Below are positions 8,027 to 17,060 of a DNA stretch of 64,000 nucleotides, piece after piece. Numbering within the stretch: the first letter of the stretch is position 1; every line of letters begins with the position of its first letter. Location of the stretch: NCBI GenBank assembly GCA_934101275.1, contig CAKOQM010000001.1, positions 1-64,000 on the forward strand, given 5' to 3'. The DNA comes from an uncultured Bacilli bacterium (GTDB lineage: Bacteria > Bacillota_I > Bacilli_A > RF39 > UBA660). The translations under genes were made by a program, and so were the position numbers. Under the pieces are notes generated by a model. The model did no database searches and was not told where the DNA came from. It saw only the letters and a program-made list of their open reading frames with translations.

Positions 8027-9790
8027 ATGTTAAAATTATTAAAGAATTTTGGTAAAAAAGAATGGTTTTTAATTTTTGCCTCATTTATTTTAATTTTAGG
8101 ACAAGTATGGTTAGATTTAAAAAGCCCTGATTATATGTCACAAATAACGATTCTTGTTCAAACCGAAGGTAGCCAAATGAAAGATATTCTTTTAAATGGT
8201 GGGTATATGTTACTCTGTACGTTTGGTAGTCTTATTTTATCCATTATTGTTGGTTATTTTGCTTCTTATTTAGCAGCTACTTTTTCTAAGAAAACAAGAA
8301 GTTTACTTTTTAGAAAAATAGAAGACATGGGAATGCATGAAGTTAAACAATTTAAAACAAGTAGTTTAATTACAAGAACAACAAATGATATTACGCAAAT
8401 AGAAATGTTAATTGCGATGGGCTTGCAACTTTTAATTAAAGCACCTGTGACAGCTATCTGGGCAATTTCAAAAATTGTCAATAAATCTTTAGAATGGAGT
8501 GTTATTACTGCTGTTGCTGTTTTAGTACTACTTTTAACGATTGGTTTACTTGTTTTACTTGTTATGCCTAAATTCAAAGTGGTTCAAAAATTAACGGACC
8601 GTGTAAATAATTCTATTCGAGAAAATTTAACAGGTATTCGTGTCGTTAGAGCTTTTAATGCAGAAAAATATCAAGAAGACAAATTTAATGATATTAACTC
8701 TGAATTAACAAAAACACAGTTATTCAATCAACGTACCATGTCTATTTTATCTCCTATGATGTATTTAGTTATGTATATGTTAACTCTTTCTATTTATTTT
8801 GTGGGAGCAAGTCTTATTAAAAATGCGATGCTCGCAGATAAATTAACTTTATTTGGTGATATGGTTGTTTTCTCATCTTATGCTATGCAAATTATAATGG
8901 CCTTTCTAATGCTTGCTATGATCTTTATGATGTTACCTCGAGCTCAAGTTTCTGCGAAACGTATTAATGAGGTATTAGATACACCTTTATCAATTAATGA
9001 TGGAAAGATCTTAACAAATAATCAAAAAGAAAAAGGTACTGTTGAATTTAAAAATGTATCCTTTAAATACCCTGATGCGGAAGAGTATTTATTAAAAAAT
9101 ATTTCTTTTACAGCAAAACAAGGTGAAACCGTTGCTTTTATCGGTTCTACCGGTTCGGGTAAAAGTTCTCTTATTAATTTAGTTCCGCGTTTTTATGATG
9201 CGACAGACGGTGAAGTTTTAGTAGATGGTGTAAACGTAAAAGACTATAAACAAGAAACACTTCGTAACAAGATTGGTTATGTTCCTCAAAAAGCAGTTAT
9301 TTTTAACGGTACAATAAATGAAAATGTTTCTTATGGTGAAAATGGTCAAGAAAAGATTACCGAAGAAAAAATAAAAGAGGCTATCAAAGTTGCTCAAGCA
9401 GAAGAATTTGTTTCAAAAATGGATAATACTTATGAAACACATATTGCTCAAGGTGGAACCAATGTTTCCGGAGGTCAAAAACAAAGACTTTCTATAGCAA
9501 GAGCTATTGCAAGAGATCCTGAAATTTATATTTTTGATGATTCTTTTTCTGCACTCGATTATAAAACAGACGCGATTTTAAGAAAAGAATTAAAAAATTA
9601 TACGAAAGATGCGACGAGCTTAATTGTGGCTCAAAGAATTGGTACCATTATGAATGCAGATAAAATTCTTGTTTTAGAAAACGGTGAATGTGTTGGTATG
9701 GGTACTCATGAAGAATTATTAAAAACTTGCGAAGTCTATAAAGAAATCGCTTTATCACAATTGTCAAAGGAGGAGTTAGAAAATGCATAG
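8027..9790 (+). CDS. ABC multidrug-type exporter, half-transporter 1 (degenerate-site NBD)
   Basis: 587 aa with a six-helix membrane domain (about residues 1-310) and one nucleotide-binding domain: Walker A GSTGSGKSS near 372, signature VSGGQKQRLS, Walker B IYIFDDSFSALD, switch region SLIVAQRIGTI. The catalytic glutamate after Walker B is Asp and the switch histidine is Gln, so this NBD carries the non-hydrolysing site typical of heterodimeric exporters (BmrC/LmrC/EfrA class). Its signature motif is canonical, as expected, because it completes the partner's active site. It overlaps the partner gene by 8 bp. Confidence 0.9.
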   Translation: MLKLLKNFGKKEWFLIFASFILILGQVWLDLKSPDYMSQITILVQTEGSQMKDILLNGGYMLLCTFGSLILSIIVGYFASYLAATFSKKTRSLLFRKIEDMGMHEVKQFKTSSLITRTTNDITQIEMLIAMGLQLLIKAPVTAIWAISKIVNKSLEWSVITAVAVLVLLLTIGLLVLLVMPKFKVVQKLTDRVNNSIRENLTGIRVVRAFNAEKYQEDKFNDINSELTKTQLFNQRTMSILSPMMYLVMYMLTLSIYFVGASLIKNAMLADKLTLFGDMVVFSSYAMQIIMAFLMLAMIFMMLPRAQVSAKRINEVLDTPLSINDGKILTNNQKEKGTVEFKNVSFKYPDAEEYLLKNISFTAKQGETVAFIGSTGSGKSSLINLVPRFYDATDGEVLVDGVNVKDYKQETLRNKIGYVPQKAVIFNGTINENVSYGENGQEKITEEKIKEAIKVAQAEEFVSKMDNTYETHIAQGGTNVSGGQKQRLSIARAIARDPEIYIFDDSFSALDYKTDAILRKELKNYTKDATSLIVAQRIGTIMNADKILVLENGECVGMGTHEELLKTCEVYKEIALSQLSKEELENA

Positions 9791-12062
9791 AGGTCCTCAA
9801 AATGAAACAGCCAAAGACTTTGGCGGTTCTATGAAAAGATTATTTAAAGAATTAAAGACTTATCAAAAAGCTATTTTTCTTGCTTTGATTTTAGCAGCTC
9901 TTGGTTCTATTTTGTCTTTATTTGCTCCAAATAAATTATCTAATTTGACAGATGAAATTCAAAAGGGCTTAATTATTAATCAGAATAACATGACAGAGAT
10001 CGCTACAGATATTCAAAATAATTTAATGACATCTTTACCAGAATATTTAAGTTTTAATTTAGATAATAATACTTTAATGAAAATTATGATTTCTTCTTCT
10101 ATTAGTACAGAAGAAAAAGAAAATTTTCAAACTTATTTAAGTGATTTAAAAGATGGTAAAAAAGATTTTACATATCTAGCTACTTTTTCTGATGATTTAT
10201 TAAATTTATTGTTTGAAGATTCAAATTTTAAAGGAATAACAGTAACTAAAGAAGATAAAATTTCTTTTCTAAAGGGAATGAATAATAAAGAGTTTATTTT
10301 AAAAGATGATGTTAAAAACGTCTTATTATCTGATATCACAATCGATAATATTACAATTTCTTCAAAAGACCAACTAAACTTTTTAAATATTTTATCTACC
10401 TTAAATGAATCAAATAGTTCCGAAATATATCAAAAATTAGAGGGAGCTCCTGAAAGTGTTCGCTTACTTATTGAACCATATATGGATATGGATGTCATTA
10501 AAAAAATAGCCTTATTTTTATTAACGCTTTATTTAATAAGTGCCTTATTTAATTACATTGAATCTATTTTAATGACCAATGTTTCTAATGGTTTTGCTAA
10601 AGAATTAAGAGGTAAAATTTCTCATAAAATTAATTTATTACCTTTAAAATATTTTGACGCTCATCAATCAGGAGATATCTTATCTCGTGTGACAAACGAT
10701 GTTGATAGTATTGCTCAATCATTAAATATGAGTTTGTCACCTTTAGTAAGTGCTTTAACTTTATTTATTGGTACCATTATCATGATGTTCGTAACAAATT
10801 GGATCCTTGCTCTTACAGCTATTTTATCGAGTTTACTAGGTTTTGTCTTTATGTTTGGGGTTTTAAGTAAATCACAAAAATACTTTGTCGCACGTCAAGA
10901 AGAGTTAGGAGCTTTAAACGGACATATTGAAGAAGTTTATGGTGGCTTAAATGTTGTCAAGGCTTACAATGCTCAAAAGATTTCTAATGAAAAATTCGAT
11001 TCTTTAAATGAAAACGTTTATAATGCTAACCGTAAAAGTCAATTTTTATCAGGTCTTATGATGCCTATGATGAACTTTATTGGTAACTTTGGCTATGTTG
11101 CTGTTTGTATTGTCGGAGCTTTACTTACTATCAATGGTAAAATTAGTTTTGGCGTTATTATTGCTTTCATTACTTATGTTAGAATGTTTACCTCACCATT
11201 ATCTCAAATTGCTCAAGCCATGACTTCATTACAATCAACTGCCGCAGCGAGTGAAAGAGTATTTGAATTTTTAGACGAAGAAGAAATGAAAGATGAATCT
11301 TCTTTAAAAGAACATTTAGCTCTAGAAGATGCCAAAGGAAATATTGAATTTAAAAATGTTGTCTTTAAATATGACGGCAATGAAAAACCAACCATTCATA
11401 ACTTTAGTGCTAAAGTAAAAAGCGGTCAAAAAGTAGCAATTGTTGGTCCAACGGGTGCTGGTAAAACTACAATGGTAAACTTATTAATGAAGTTTTATGA
11501 CATCAGTGGAGGAGATATCATTATTGATGGTAAAAGTATTAAAGATTTAACCAGAGAAAATGTTCATGATTTATTTACAATGGTTCTTCAAGATACTTGG
11601 TTATTTAATGGTACCATCAAAGAAAATATTATTTACAGTCGTGATAATATTAGCGATGACGATGTCAAACGAGTTTGTAAAGTTGTTGGGCTAGATCATT
11701 TTATTAAAACTTTATCGGATGGTTATGATACCGAGTTAGGTGATAATGATAGTGTTTCGTCTGGTCAAAGACAACTTTTAACGATTGCTAGAGCTATGCT
11801 TTCTTCATCTCCATTCTTAATTTTGGATGAAGCGACAAGTAATGTTGACACAAGAACAGAAGAATTAGTCCAAAAAGCTATGGATAAACTTTGTGAAGGA
11901 AAAACATCATTTATTATTGCTCACCGTTTATCAACCATTAAAAATGCTGATTTGATTTTAGTTATGAAAGACGGTAATATTATTGAAACTGGTAATCATG
12001 ATGAACTTATCAAAAAGAACGGTTTTTATGCCGATTTGTATAATTCACAGTTTGAAAAATAA
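9783..12062 (+). CDS. ABC multidrug-type exporter, half-transporter 2 (catalytic NBD, large external loop)
   Basis: 759 aa, translationally coupled to the first subunit (GGAGG before ATG 9783). After TM1 an insertion of about 180 residues (roughly 55-235) precedes TM2; it is charged, without cysteines, and would lie outside the cell. The NBD has Walker A GPTGAGKTT near 554, Walker B FLILDEATSNVD with the catalytic Glu, and H-loop IIAHRLSTI; its own signature is the variant VSSGQRQLLT. The substrate cannot be told from sequence; drugs, peptides or lipids are all possible. Confidence 0.9.
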   Translation: MHRGPQNETAKDFGGSMKRLFKELKTYQKAIFLALILAALGSILSLFAPNKLSNLTDEIQKGLIINQNNMTEIATDIQNNLMTSLPEYLSFNLDNNTLMKIMISSSISTEEKENFQTYLSDLKDGKKDFTYLATFSDDLLNLLFEDSNFKGITVTKEDKISFLKGMNNKEFILKDDVKNVLLSDITIDNITISSKDQLNFLNILSTLNESNSSEIYQKLEGAPESVRLLIEPYMDMDVIKKIALFLLTLYLISALFNYIESILMTNVSNGFAKELRGKISHKINLLPLKYFDAHQSGDILSRVTNDVDSIAQSLNMSLSPLVSALTLFIGTIIMMFVTNWILALTAILSSLLGFVFMFGVLSKSQKYFVARQEELGALNGHIEEVYGGLNVVKAYNAQKISNEKFDSLNENVYNANRKSQFLSGLMMPMMNFIGNFGYVAVCIVGALLTINGKISFGVIIAFITYVRMFTSPLSQIAQAMTSLQSTAAASERVFEFLDEEEMKDESSLKEHLALEDAKGNIEFKNVVFKYDGNEKPTIHNFSAKVKSGQKVAIVGPTGAGKTTMVNLLMKFYDISGGDIIIDGKSIKDLTRENVHDLFTMVLQDTWLFNGTIKENIIYSRDNISDDDVKRVCKVVGLDHFIKTLSDGYDTELGDNDSVSSGQRQLLTIARAMLSSSPFLILDEATSNVDTRTEELVQKAMDKLCEGKTSFIIAHRLSTIKNADLILVMKDGNIIETGNHDELIKKNGFYADLYNSQFEK

Positions 12063-12066
12063 GATT

Positions 12067-12101
12067 AAAAAAGTCTCAAATAATTGCTTTGAGGCTTTTT
12101 G
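12067..12101 (+). terminator. Terminator of the marR-ABC operon
   Basis: AAAAAGTCTCAAA / TTTGAGGCTTTTT stem with a T-rich 3' side. Confidence 0.8.
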
Positions 12102-12190
12102 TGTGTCAAGAAATGTCAACTTTATTACTTTTTTTTGAGAATGAACAAAATATCTCCTATAATATAATTTTATAAAGGAGAGAAATTGCA

Positions 12191-12730
12191 ATGAAAGAAA
12201 ATAAATATATGATCCAGCTATGTGAGGTAAACAAAGAAGTGCTTGCTATGGATAAAGAAAGAAAGGATAATTTTTTAACGACTCAACTTGGTGTGTTTCA
12301 AGAAGATAATGTTTTTTTAAATCATGAAGCTATTATTGTTGTGCCATCTAAACATCCTGGCATGGTAAAAGAATATTTTACAGGTAGAGAAATTCCTCTA
12401 GTTTCTTTAGAAATCTATCGAAATTTAGATAAAAAAATAGCTCCAACGGATAAGCCTTACGCCTACTATGTAAATAGTAATTTAAAAAGTACACTTTTTG
12501 GCTTTCAAATTGTTTATCATGATATGAATTTTAAAGTAGAAAATGAACCTTTTAATCGCAAAAAAGTGACGGATGAAGATCTTAAAAGCTTTATGAGTCA
12601 AAAAGGAATGTCTTTAGATGAATATAAGACTTATCTTTTAGATCGTTTTCGTATTTTGGAAGTCGAGCATAAAAATAATTTAAATACGGCTTTAAAAAGA
12701 GTCAAAACTTTGTGGCAAACAAAAAAATGA
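12191..12730 (+). CDS. Conserved-looking cytoplasmic protein, unknown function
   Basis: 179 aa with a strong RBS (AAAGGAGAG). No membrane segment, signal peptide or nucleotide-binding motif. The middle looks alpha/beta (EAIIVVPSKHPGMVKEYF, IPLVSLEIYRNL), and the C-terminus is a charged helix ending KRVKTLWQTKK. It is monocistronic, between two terminators. I do not recognise it. Confidence 0.65.
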   Translation: MKENKYMIQLCEVNKEVLAMDKERKDNFLTTQLGVFQEDNVFLNHEAIIVVPSKHPGMVKEYFTGREIPLVSLEIYRNLDKKIAPTDKPYAYYVNSNLKSTLFGFQIVYHDMNFKVENEPFNRKKVTDEDLKSFMSQKGMSLDEYKTYLLDRFRILEVEHKNNLNTALKRVKTLWQTKK

Positions 12731-12750
12731 AGCAACAACTTCATTTTTTT
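12721..12750. terminator. Bidirectional terminator between the 179-aa gene and rpmB
   Basis: Perfect 12-bp stem AAAAAAATGAAG-CAACAA-CTTCATTTTTTT, giving a T run on both strands; it serves the + gene ending at 12730 and rpmB ending at 12760 on the - strand. Confidence 0.85.
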
Positions 12751-12759
12751 AATACCAAA

Positions 12760-12918
12760 TTAAGCCATTTTTTTAGCTTCTCTTGCACTAATAACTACTT
12801 TTTCTCCATTGATAGTCTTCTTTTGAAAATTTGGCTTTTGAACTCTTTTTGTTGCGTTTAGCGCTTTACTTCTTGAATTAACTGTTAAAGGTTTTTTGGT
12901 TGATACTTTCTTTGCCAT
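12760..12918 (-). CDS. rpmB: 50S ribosomal protein bL28
   Basis: 52 aa. Reading the - strand from ATG 12918 (AGGTGAAAGAT RBS) gives MAKKVSTKKPLTVNSRSKAL followed by NATKRVQKPNFQKK and VVISAREAKKMA, aligning with bL28 (the N-R-SxAxNAxKRxxxxNxQK core and the VxSARxxK end). It lacks the N-terminal Cys found near residue 5 of many bL28 proteins, so it is the zinc-free form, and it is shorter than the ~62 aa of B. subtilis. It is a solitary gene with its own promoter and terminator. Confidence 0.92.
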   Translation of the reverse strand: MAKKVSTKKPLTVNSRSKALNATKRVQKPNFQKKTINGEKVVISAREAKKMA

Positions 12919-12947
12919 TATCTTTCACCTCGCTTTTTCTCTTTAAA

Positions 12948-12976
12948 ATCTTATCAAAAAGAAGGGGCAAAGTCAA
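12948..12976 (-). promoter_or_regulatory. rpmB promoter
   Basis: On the - strand, TTGACT (12976-12971), 17-bp spacer, TAAGAT (12953-12948), 30 bp before the rpmB start. Good sigma-A match. Confidence 0.7.
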
Positions 12977-13056
12977 ATGAAATCGCCTGTTTTTCGTCGA
13001 GGTTTACTTTTTTTTCTCTGAAAACTATGATAAAATGAAAAAGCAGGTGATGTTTC

Positions 13057-13548
13057 ATGAAAAAAATAGTAAAAGAAAGCCTACCGTATCTCTTGATTTT
13101 ACTTGCTGTCATTTTTATTCGTTTTTATCTTGTGACACCGATAAAAGTAAATGGTATGAGCATGTATGATACGTTAAGTGGAAATGAAATTATGCTTTTG
13201 TGGCGTAGAAAAAAAATCGAACGTTATGATATTATTGTGGCTGATTTAATTGAAAATGATAAAAAAGTCGATACGATTATAAAAAGAGTTTATGGTCTTC
13301 CTGGAGAAACCATTAAATGTGAAAATGGCGTTCTTTATATTAATGATCATAAGATAGAAGACTCTTACGCTTATGGTAAAACAGATGATTTTGAAGCAAT
13401 CACTTTAAAGGAAGATGAGTACTTTATTTTAGGAGATAATCGTGAAATCTCTTTAGATAGTCATATTTTTGGACCTGAAAAGAAAGAAAATATAAAAGGT
13501 GTTGCGGATTTTATTATTTTTCCTTTTAGTAAATTTGGGAAAATATAA
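13057..13548 (+). CDS. sipS: Type I signal peptidase
   Basis: 163 aa. It cleaves Sec/Tat signal peptides on the outer face of the membrane. One N-terminal transmembrane helix (about 7-25) is followed by the box VNGMSMYDTL with the catalytic Ser near residue 35, then TIIKRVYGLPGE with the general-base Lys near 76, and LGDNREISLDSHIFG, all in order and as in Gram-positive SPase I. It is short but complete. It precedes rbgA and rnhB, the ylqF-rnhB neighbourhood of Bacilli. Confidence 0.93.
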   Translation: MKKIVKESLPYLLILLAVIFIRFYLVTPIKVNGMSMYDTLSGNEIMLLWRRKKIERYDIIVADLIENDKKVDTIIKRVYGLPGETIKCENGVLYINDHKIEDSYAYGKTDDFEAITLKEDEYFILGDNREISLDSHIFGPEKKENIKGVADFIIFPFSKFGKI

Positions 13549-13586
13549 GAAGTAGTTTGCCAGTAAAAATGAAGGAGCTGATAAAG

Positions 13587-14447
13587 ATGAACCAAGAAAG
13601 TCGTACAAATATAAATTTTTATCCCGGCCATATGGCCAAAACGAGAAGGTTGATTGCAGAAAAATATCCACTCATAGATATTGTTTATGAAGTTGTGGAT
13701 GCTAGAATTCCTTTTTCTTCAAAGATTAAAGATATCTATAATATTATAGGTAATAAGCCTAAAATTTTAATTATGACCAAAAAAGATTTGTGTGATGAGA
13801 AAATAACACAAAGCTGGGTAAATTATTATGAAAATTTAGGCACTCCGGTTGTTCTTGTAGATTTAAATAATTCTAATGATTATGAAAAAATAATAACCCT
13901 AACGCACCAAATCATGGCTAAAACACAAGAAAAAAGATTAGATAAGGGCTTAAAAGAAAAAGAAATTAGAGCCTTAGTTGTTGGTATTCCAAACGTTGGT
14001 AAAAGTACTCTTATTAATCGTTTATGTAAAAGAAAGGTGGCCAATGTTGGAAATAAACCAGGTGTGACCCAAAATATTAGCTGGTTACGCACTCATAGTG
14101 ATATTTTGCTTTTAGATACGCCAGGAATTTTATGGCCTAAATTAGATCAAAATGAGATAGCTTTTAATTTAGCGTCTTTCACAGCGATAAAAGAAGAAGT
14201 TTTACCTTTAGATGATATTGCTGTTTATATTTTAAAAAAATTATCGATGTATTATCCTACTAAGTTAAAAGAAAATTATGATATTGACTCTGTAACAGAT
14301 GAGAATATCATGGAAGCTTATGAGACAATTGGTAAGAAAATTGGAGCTTTAAAAAATGGTGAAGTAGATTATGAAAGAGTTTCTACGAAGATAATTAATG
14401 ATATAAAATTAGAAAAAATAAAAGGAATCACTTTTGATAGGAAGTAG
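13587..14447 (+). CDS. rbgA: Ribosome biogenesis GTPase A
   Basis: 286 aa; RbgA/YlqF drives late 50S maturation. The circularly permuted GTPase order is visible: G4 MTKKDLCD first, G1 GIPNVGKST near residue 132, then G2 region NKPGVTQN and G3 LDTPGI. The N-terminus NFYPGHMAKTRR is diagnostic. ATG 13587 is preferred because AAGGAG lies about 10 bases before it; earlier in-frame codons at 13557 and 13569 lack an RBS. rnhB follows 5 bp downstream. Confidence 0.95.
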   Translation: MNQESRTNINFYPGHMAKTRRLIAEKYPLIDIVYEVVDARIPFSSKIKDIYNIIGNKPKILIMTKKDLCDEKITQSWVNYYENLGTPVVLVDLNNSNDYEKIITLTHQIMAKTQEKRLDKGLKEKEIRALVVGIPNVGKSTLINRLCKRKVANVGNKPGVTQNISWLRTHSDILLLDTPGILWPKLDQNEIAFNLASFTAIKEEVLPLDDIAVYILKKLSMYYPTKLKENYDIDSVTDENIMEAYETIGKKIGALKNGEVDYERVSTKIINDIKLEKIKGITFDRK

Positions 14448-14452
14448 TAAAA

Positions 14453-15088
14453 ATGAATGATTTATTAGCGTTTGAAAAAGAACTATACAAAGAAGGCTAT
14501 ACCTTAATATGCGGGACAGATGAAGCTGGTCGCGGTCCTCTTGTTGGTCCTGTTGTTGCTGGGGCTGTTATTTTGCCTTTAAATTACCATTTAGATGGTC
14601 TTACGGATTCTAAAAAATTAAGTGAAAAAAAACGAGAAAAATTTTTTGAAATCATTAAACAAGACGCTATAGCTTATGGTATTGGCATAGTTGATGCTAA
14701 AACAATTGACGAAATTAATATATATGAAGCCAGTCGCTTGGCTATGAAAAAGGCTATTGCTGATTTAAAGGTAAAACCAGATTATATTTTAACAGATGCA
14801 ATGCCTATATTAGATATGGATGTTCCAGTAAAACCAATTATCCATGGTGATGGCCTTTCTATTACTATTGCGGCAGCCTCTGTACTGGCTAAAGTAACAC
14901 GAGACCATTATATGTATGAATTGGATAAAAAGTATCCTGAATATGAATTTAAGAAGCATAAGGGTTATCCAACAAAAAGACATCTGGAACTTATAAAAAA
15001 GTATGGGGTAACACCAGATTATCGTTTTTCCTATAAACCCGTTAAAAATATAGTAGAAAGTGGGAAAATGGATGAAGAGGCAAAATAA
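14453..15088 (+). CDS. rnhB: Ribonuclease HII
   Basis: 211 aa. It removes RNA from RNA-DNA hybrids and single misinserted ribonucleotides. GTDEAGRGPLVGPVVAGAVIL near residues 21-41 holds the first catalytic acids, with LTDSKKLSEKKRE, YILTDAM and the KVTRDHYM block following. AGGAAG precedes ATG 14453. The 3' end overlaps the next gene in another frame. Confidence 0.96.
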   Translation: MNDLLAFEKELYKEGYTLICGTDEAGRGPLVGPVVAGAVILPLNYHLDGLTDSKKLSEKKREKFFEIIKQDAIAYGIGIVDAKTIDEINIYEASRLAMKKAIADLKVKPDYILTDAMPILDMDVPVKPIIHGDGLSITIAAASVLAKVTRDHYMYELDKKYPEYEFKKHKGYPTKRHLELIKKYGVTPDYRFSYKPVKNIVESGKMDEEAK

Positions 15089-17060
15089 ATTAAGAAGTAT
15101 TATTTTTTCTTTACTTCCTATTTTCTTTTTCTTTGCTATAGAGCTTTTATTAAGAATAATGCTTCATTTTCCTTTATGGGATTACGCTACCTTACGGATT
15201 TTAATGGCATCGTTTATCTATGGCTCTTTCGTAGTGCTTTTTTCTTTGTTATTTAAATCGGAGAAGAAACGTTTTTTTGTGATAGCAATATGCCTATTTT
15301 TAGCTAGTCTTTATGATTGGTTACAATTAGGATTTTATAATTATCTTGGCATGTTTATTTCTTTAAATACCGCATCTCAAGCTGGCGCGGTTACCGACTA
15401 TATTGCCAGCTTTTTACAAAGCTTTTCGGTAGAAAGTTATGCTCTTTTTGCTCCATTTATTATATATTTTCTTACCTTTTTAAAAAAATCTTATTCTCTT
15501 TTTGAGCAAAAGAAAAATAAAATTATTTATTATATCGCTTTAATGATAGTAAATATTCCTTTTTGGGTGGGAAGTATTAATCTTTCATTTATGCAAAATC
15601 CTTTGCAGTTAATTTCTAATAAAGAACTTATTTTTAATCCTTCAAATTCCTCTATTGCTATAAATCAATTTGGTGGCCAAACTTATTTGTTTTTGGATAT
15701 TAAGGAACTTATTTTTCCTCATAAAGTAGGGGAAGAAAATAATGAAATTACCGAAACAGTGGATGATAGTCTTTGGCTCCAAGTCATCAAAGACGAACAA
15801 GATTCAACGTATAAAAAATTAAATTCCTATTTTATTCAAAATTCTTTAACTGAAAAAAATGATTATACAGGCTATTTTAAAGGTAAAAATGTTATTGTTA
15901 TTATGATGGAATCGGTTAATTATGCCATTTCTCAAGCAGAATACTATCCTAATTTTGCTCGGCTTTTAAAAAATAGTTGGTATTGGCAAAATAATTATAG
16001 CCCTAGAGGAGCATGCTCCACCGCAGATAATGAATTTTCTGGCATTACCAGTCTTTATGCAATTCCAACGACTTGTACAGCTAATACTTATCTTAATAAT
16101 ACGTATTTTACTTCTTTATTTAATCGTTTCAAAGACAGTGGTTATAAAGTAACCAGTTTCCATGATTTTGATGACACGTATTATAAAAGAAGTATTTATC
16201 ATCCTAATCTTGGTAGTGAACATTTTTATAATGTCAATGATCTTAACATTTCCTATATTAACGATGGAGTTCACTGGCCTAATGATGGTTTAATGATGGG
16301 CCAAATTTTATCTTATGCTCAAGACGAATCCAAACCTTTTATGAGTTTTGTCACCACAGTAAGTGCCCATATGGCGTATGCATACGACAGTGGTGAAGGG
16401 GATAAATACATGAGTTTGTTTGAAAAACTTGGTTACGATGAAGAATTAACACGTTATTTGTCAAAACTTAAAATTACCGATGATGCCTTAGGTGTTTTAC
16501 TAGATTCATTACAAGATAAAGGTATATTAGATGATACTGTACTTGTTTTATATGGAGATCATTATCCTTATGGACTTTCAAAAGAAAATGTTGCTAAAAT
16601 TGTTGATTATGATGTCGATTATTACAATGATATTGAAAAGACTCCTTTTGTTATATATAATAGTAAATTAGAAGCCAAAGTTTTTGATCAAAAGACATCT
16701 TATATTAATATTTTACCGACATTGGCTAATTTATTTGATTTAGATTATGATTCTAGATTTTATATGGGAACTGATTTGTTTTCACCATCTTATGAAAATA
16801 GAGTTGTTTTCACAGATTCTTCTTGGATGGATGACAAAGCATTTTATAATGCTTTAAATGGAACGATTACGTATTTAAAAGAGGACACTTATACAACAGA
16901 AGAAATTCAAAAAATTAATCAATCCATTTACAATAAAAAAGAAATGAGTAGGCTTGCTATTACAAGTAATTATTTTGATTATTTAGAAAAAGCTTTGCAA
17001 GAAAGGAAAGATAAGCAAAATGAAGAAACTAATGATCGTGGAGTCACCACACAAGAGTAA
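15072..17060 (+). CDS. LTA synthase-like sulfatase-fold membrane enzyme
   Basis: 662 aa from ATG 15072 (GTG 15060 also in frame). Five transmembrane helices in the first ~190 residues are followed by an external sulfatase-fold domain: VIVIMMES (metal Glu), RGACSTADNEFSG with the Thr nucleophile near residue 317, and LYGDHYPYG (metal Asp/His). This is the LtaS/YfnI architecture, which polymerises glycerol-phosphate from phosphatidylglycerol. Whether it makes true lipoteichoic acid cannot be told; the active-site context ACSTADNEF differs slightly from classical LtaS. It overlaps rnhB by 17 bp and topA by 41 bp. Confidence 0.85.
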   Translation: MKRQNKLRSIIFSLLPIFFFFAIELLLRIMLHFPLWDYATLRILMASFIYGSFVVLFSLLFKSEKKRFFVIAICLFLASLYDWLQLGFYNYLGMFISLNTASQAGAVTDYIASFLQSFSVESYALFAPFIIYFLTFLKKSYSLFEQKKNKIIYYIALMIVNIPFWVGSINLSFMQNPLQLISNKELIFNPSNSSIAINQFGGQTYLFLDIKELIFPHKVGEENNEITETVDDSLWLQVIKDEQDSTYKKLNSYFIQNSLTEKNDYTGYFKGKNVIVIMMESVNYAISQAEYYPNFARLLKNSWYWQNNYSPRGACSTADNEFSGITSLYAIPTTCTANTYLNNTYFTSLFNRFKDSGYKVTSFHDFDDTYYKRSIYHPNLGSEHFYNVNDLNISYINDGVHWPNDGLMMGQILSYAQDESKPFMSFVTTVSAHMAYAYDSGEGDKYMSLFEKLGYDEELTRYLSKLKITDDALGVLLDSLQDKGILDDTVLVLYGDHYPYGLSKENVAKIVDYDVDYYNDIEKTPFVIYNSKLEAKVFDQKTSYINILPTLANLFDLDYDSRFYMGTDLFSPSYENRVVFTDSSWMDDKAFYNALNGTITYLKEDTYTTEEIQKINQSIYNKKEMSRLAITSNYFDYLEKALQERKDKQNEETNDRGVTTQE

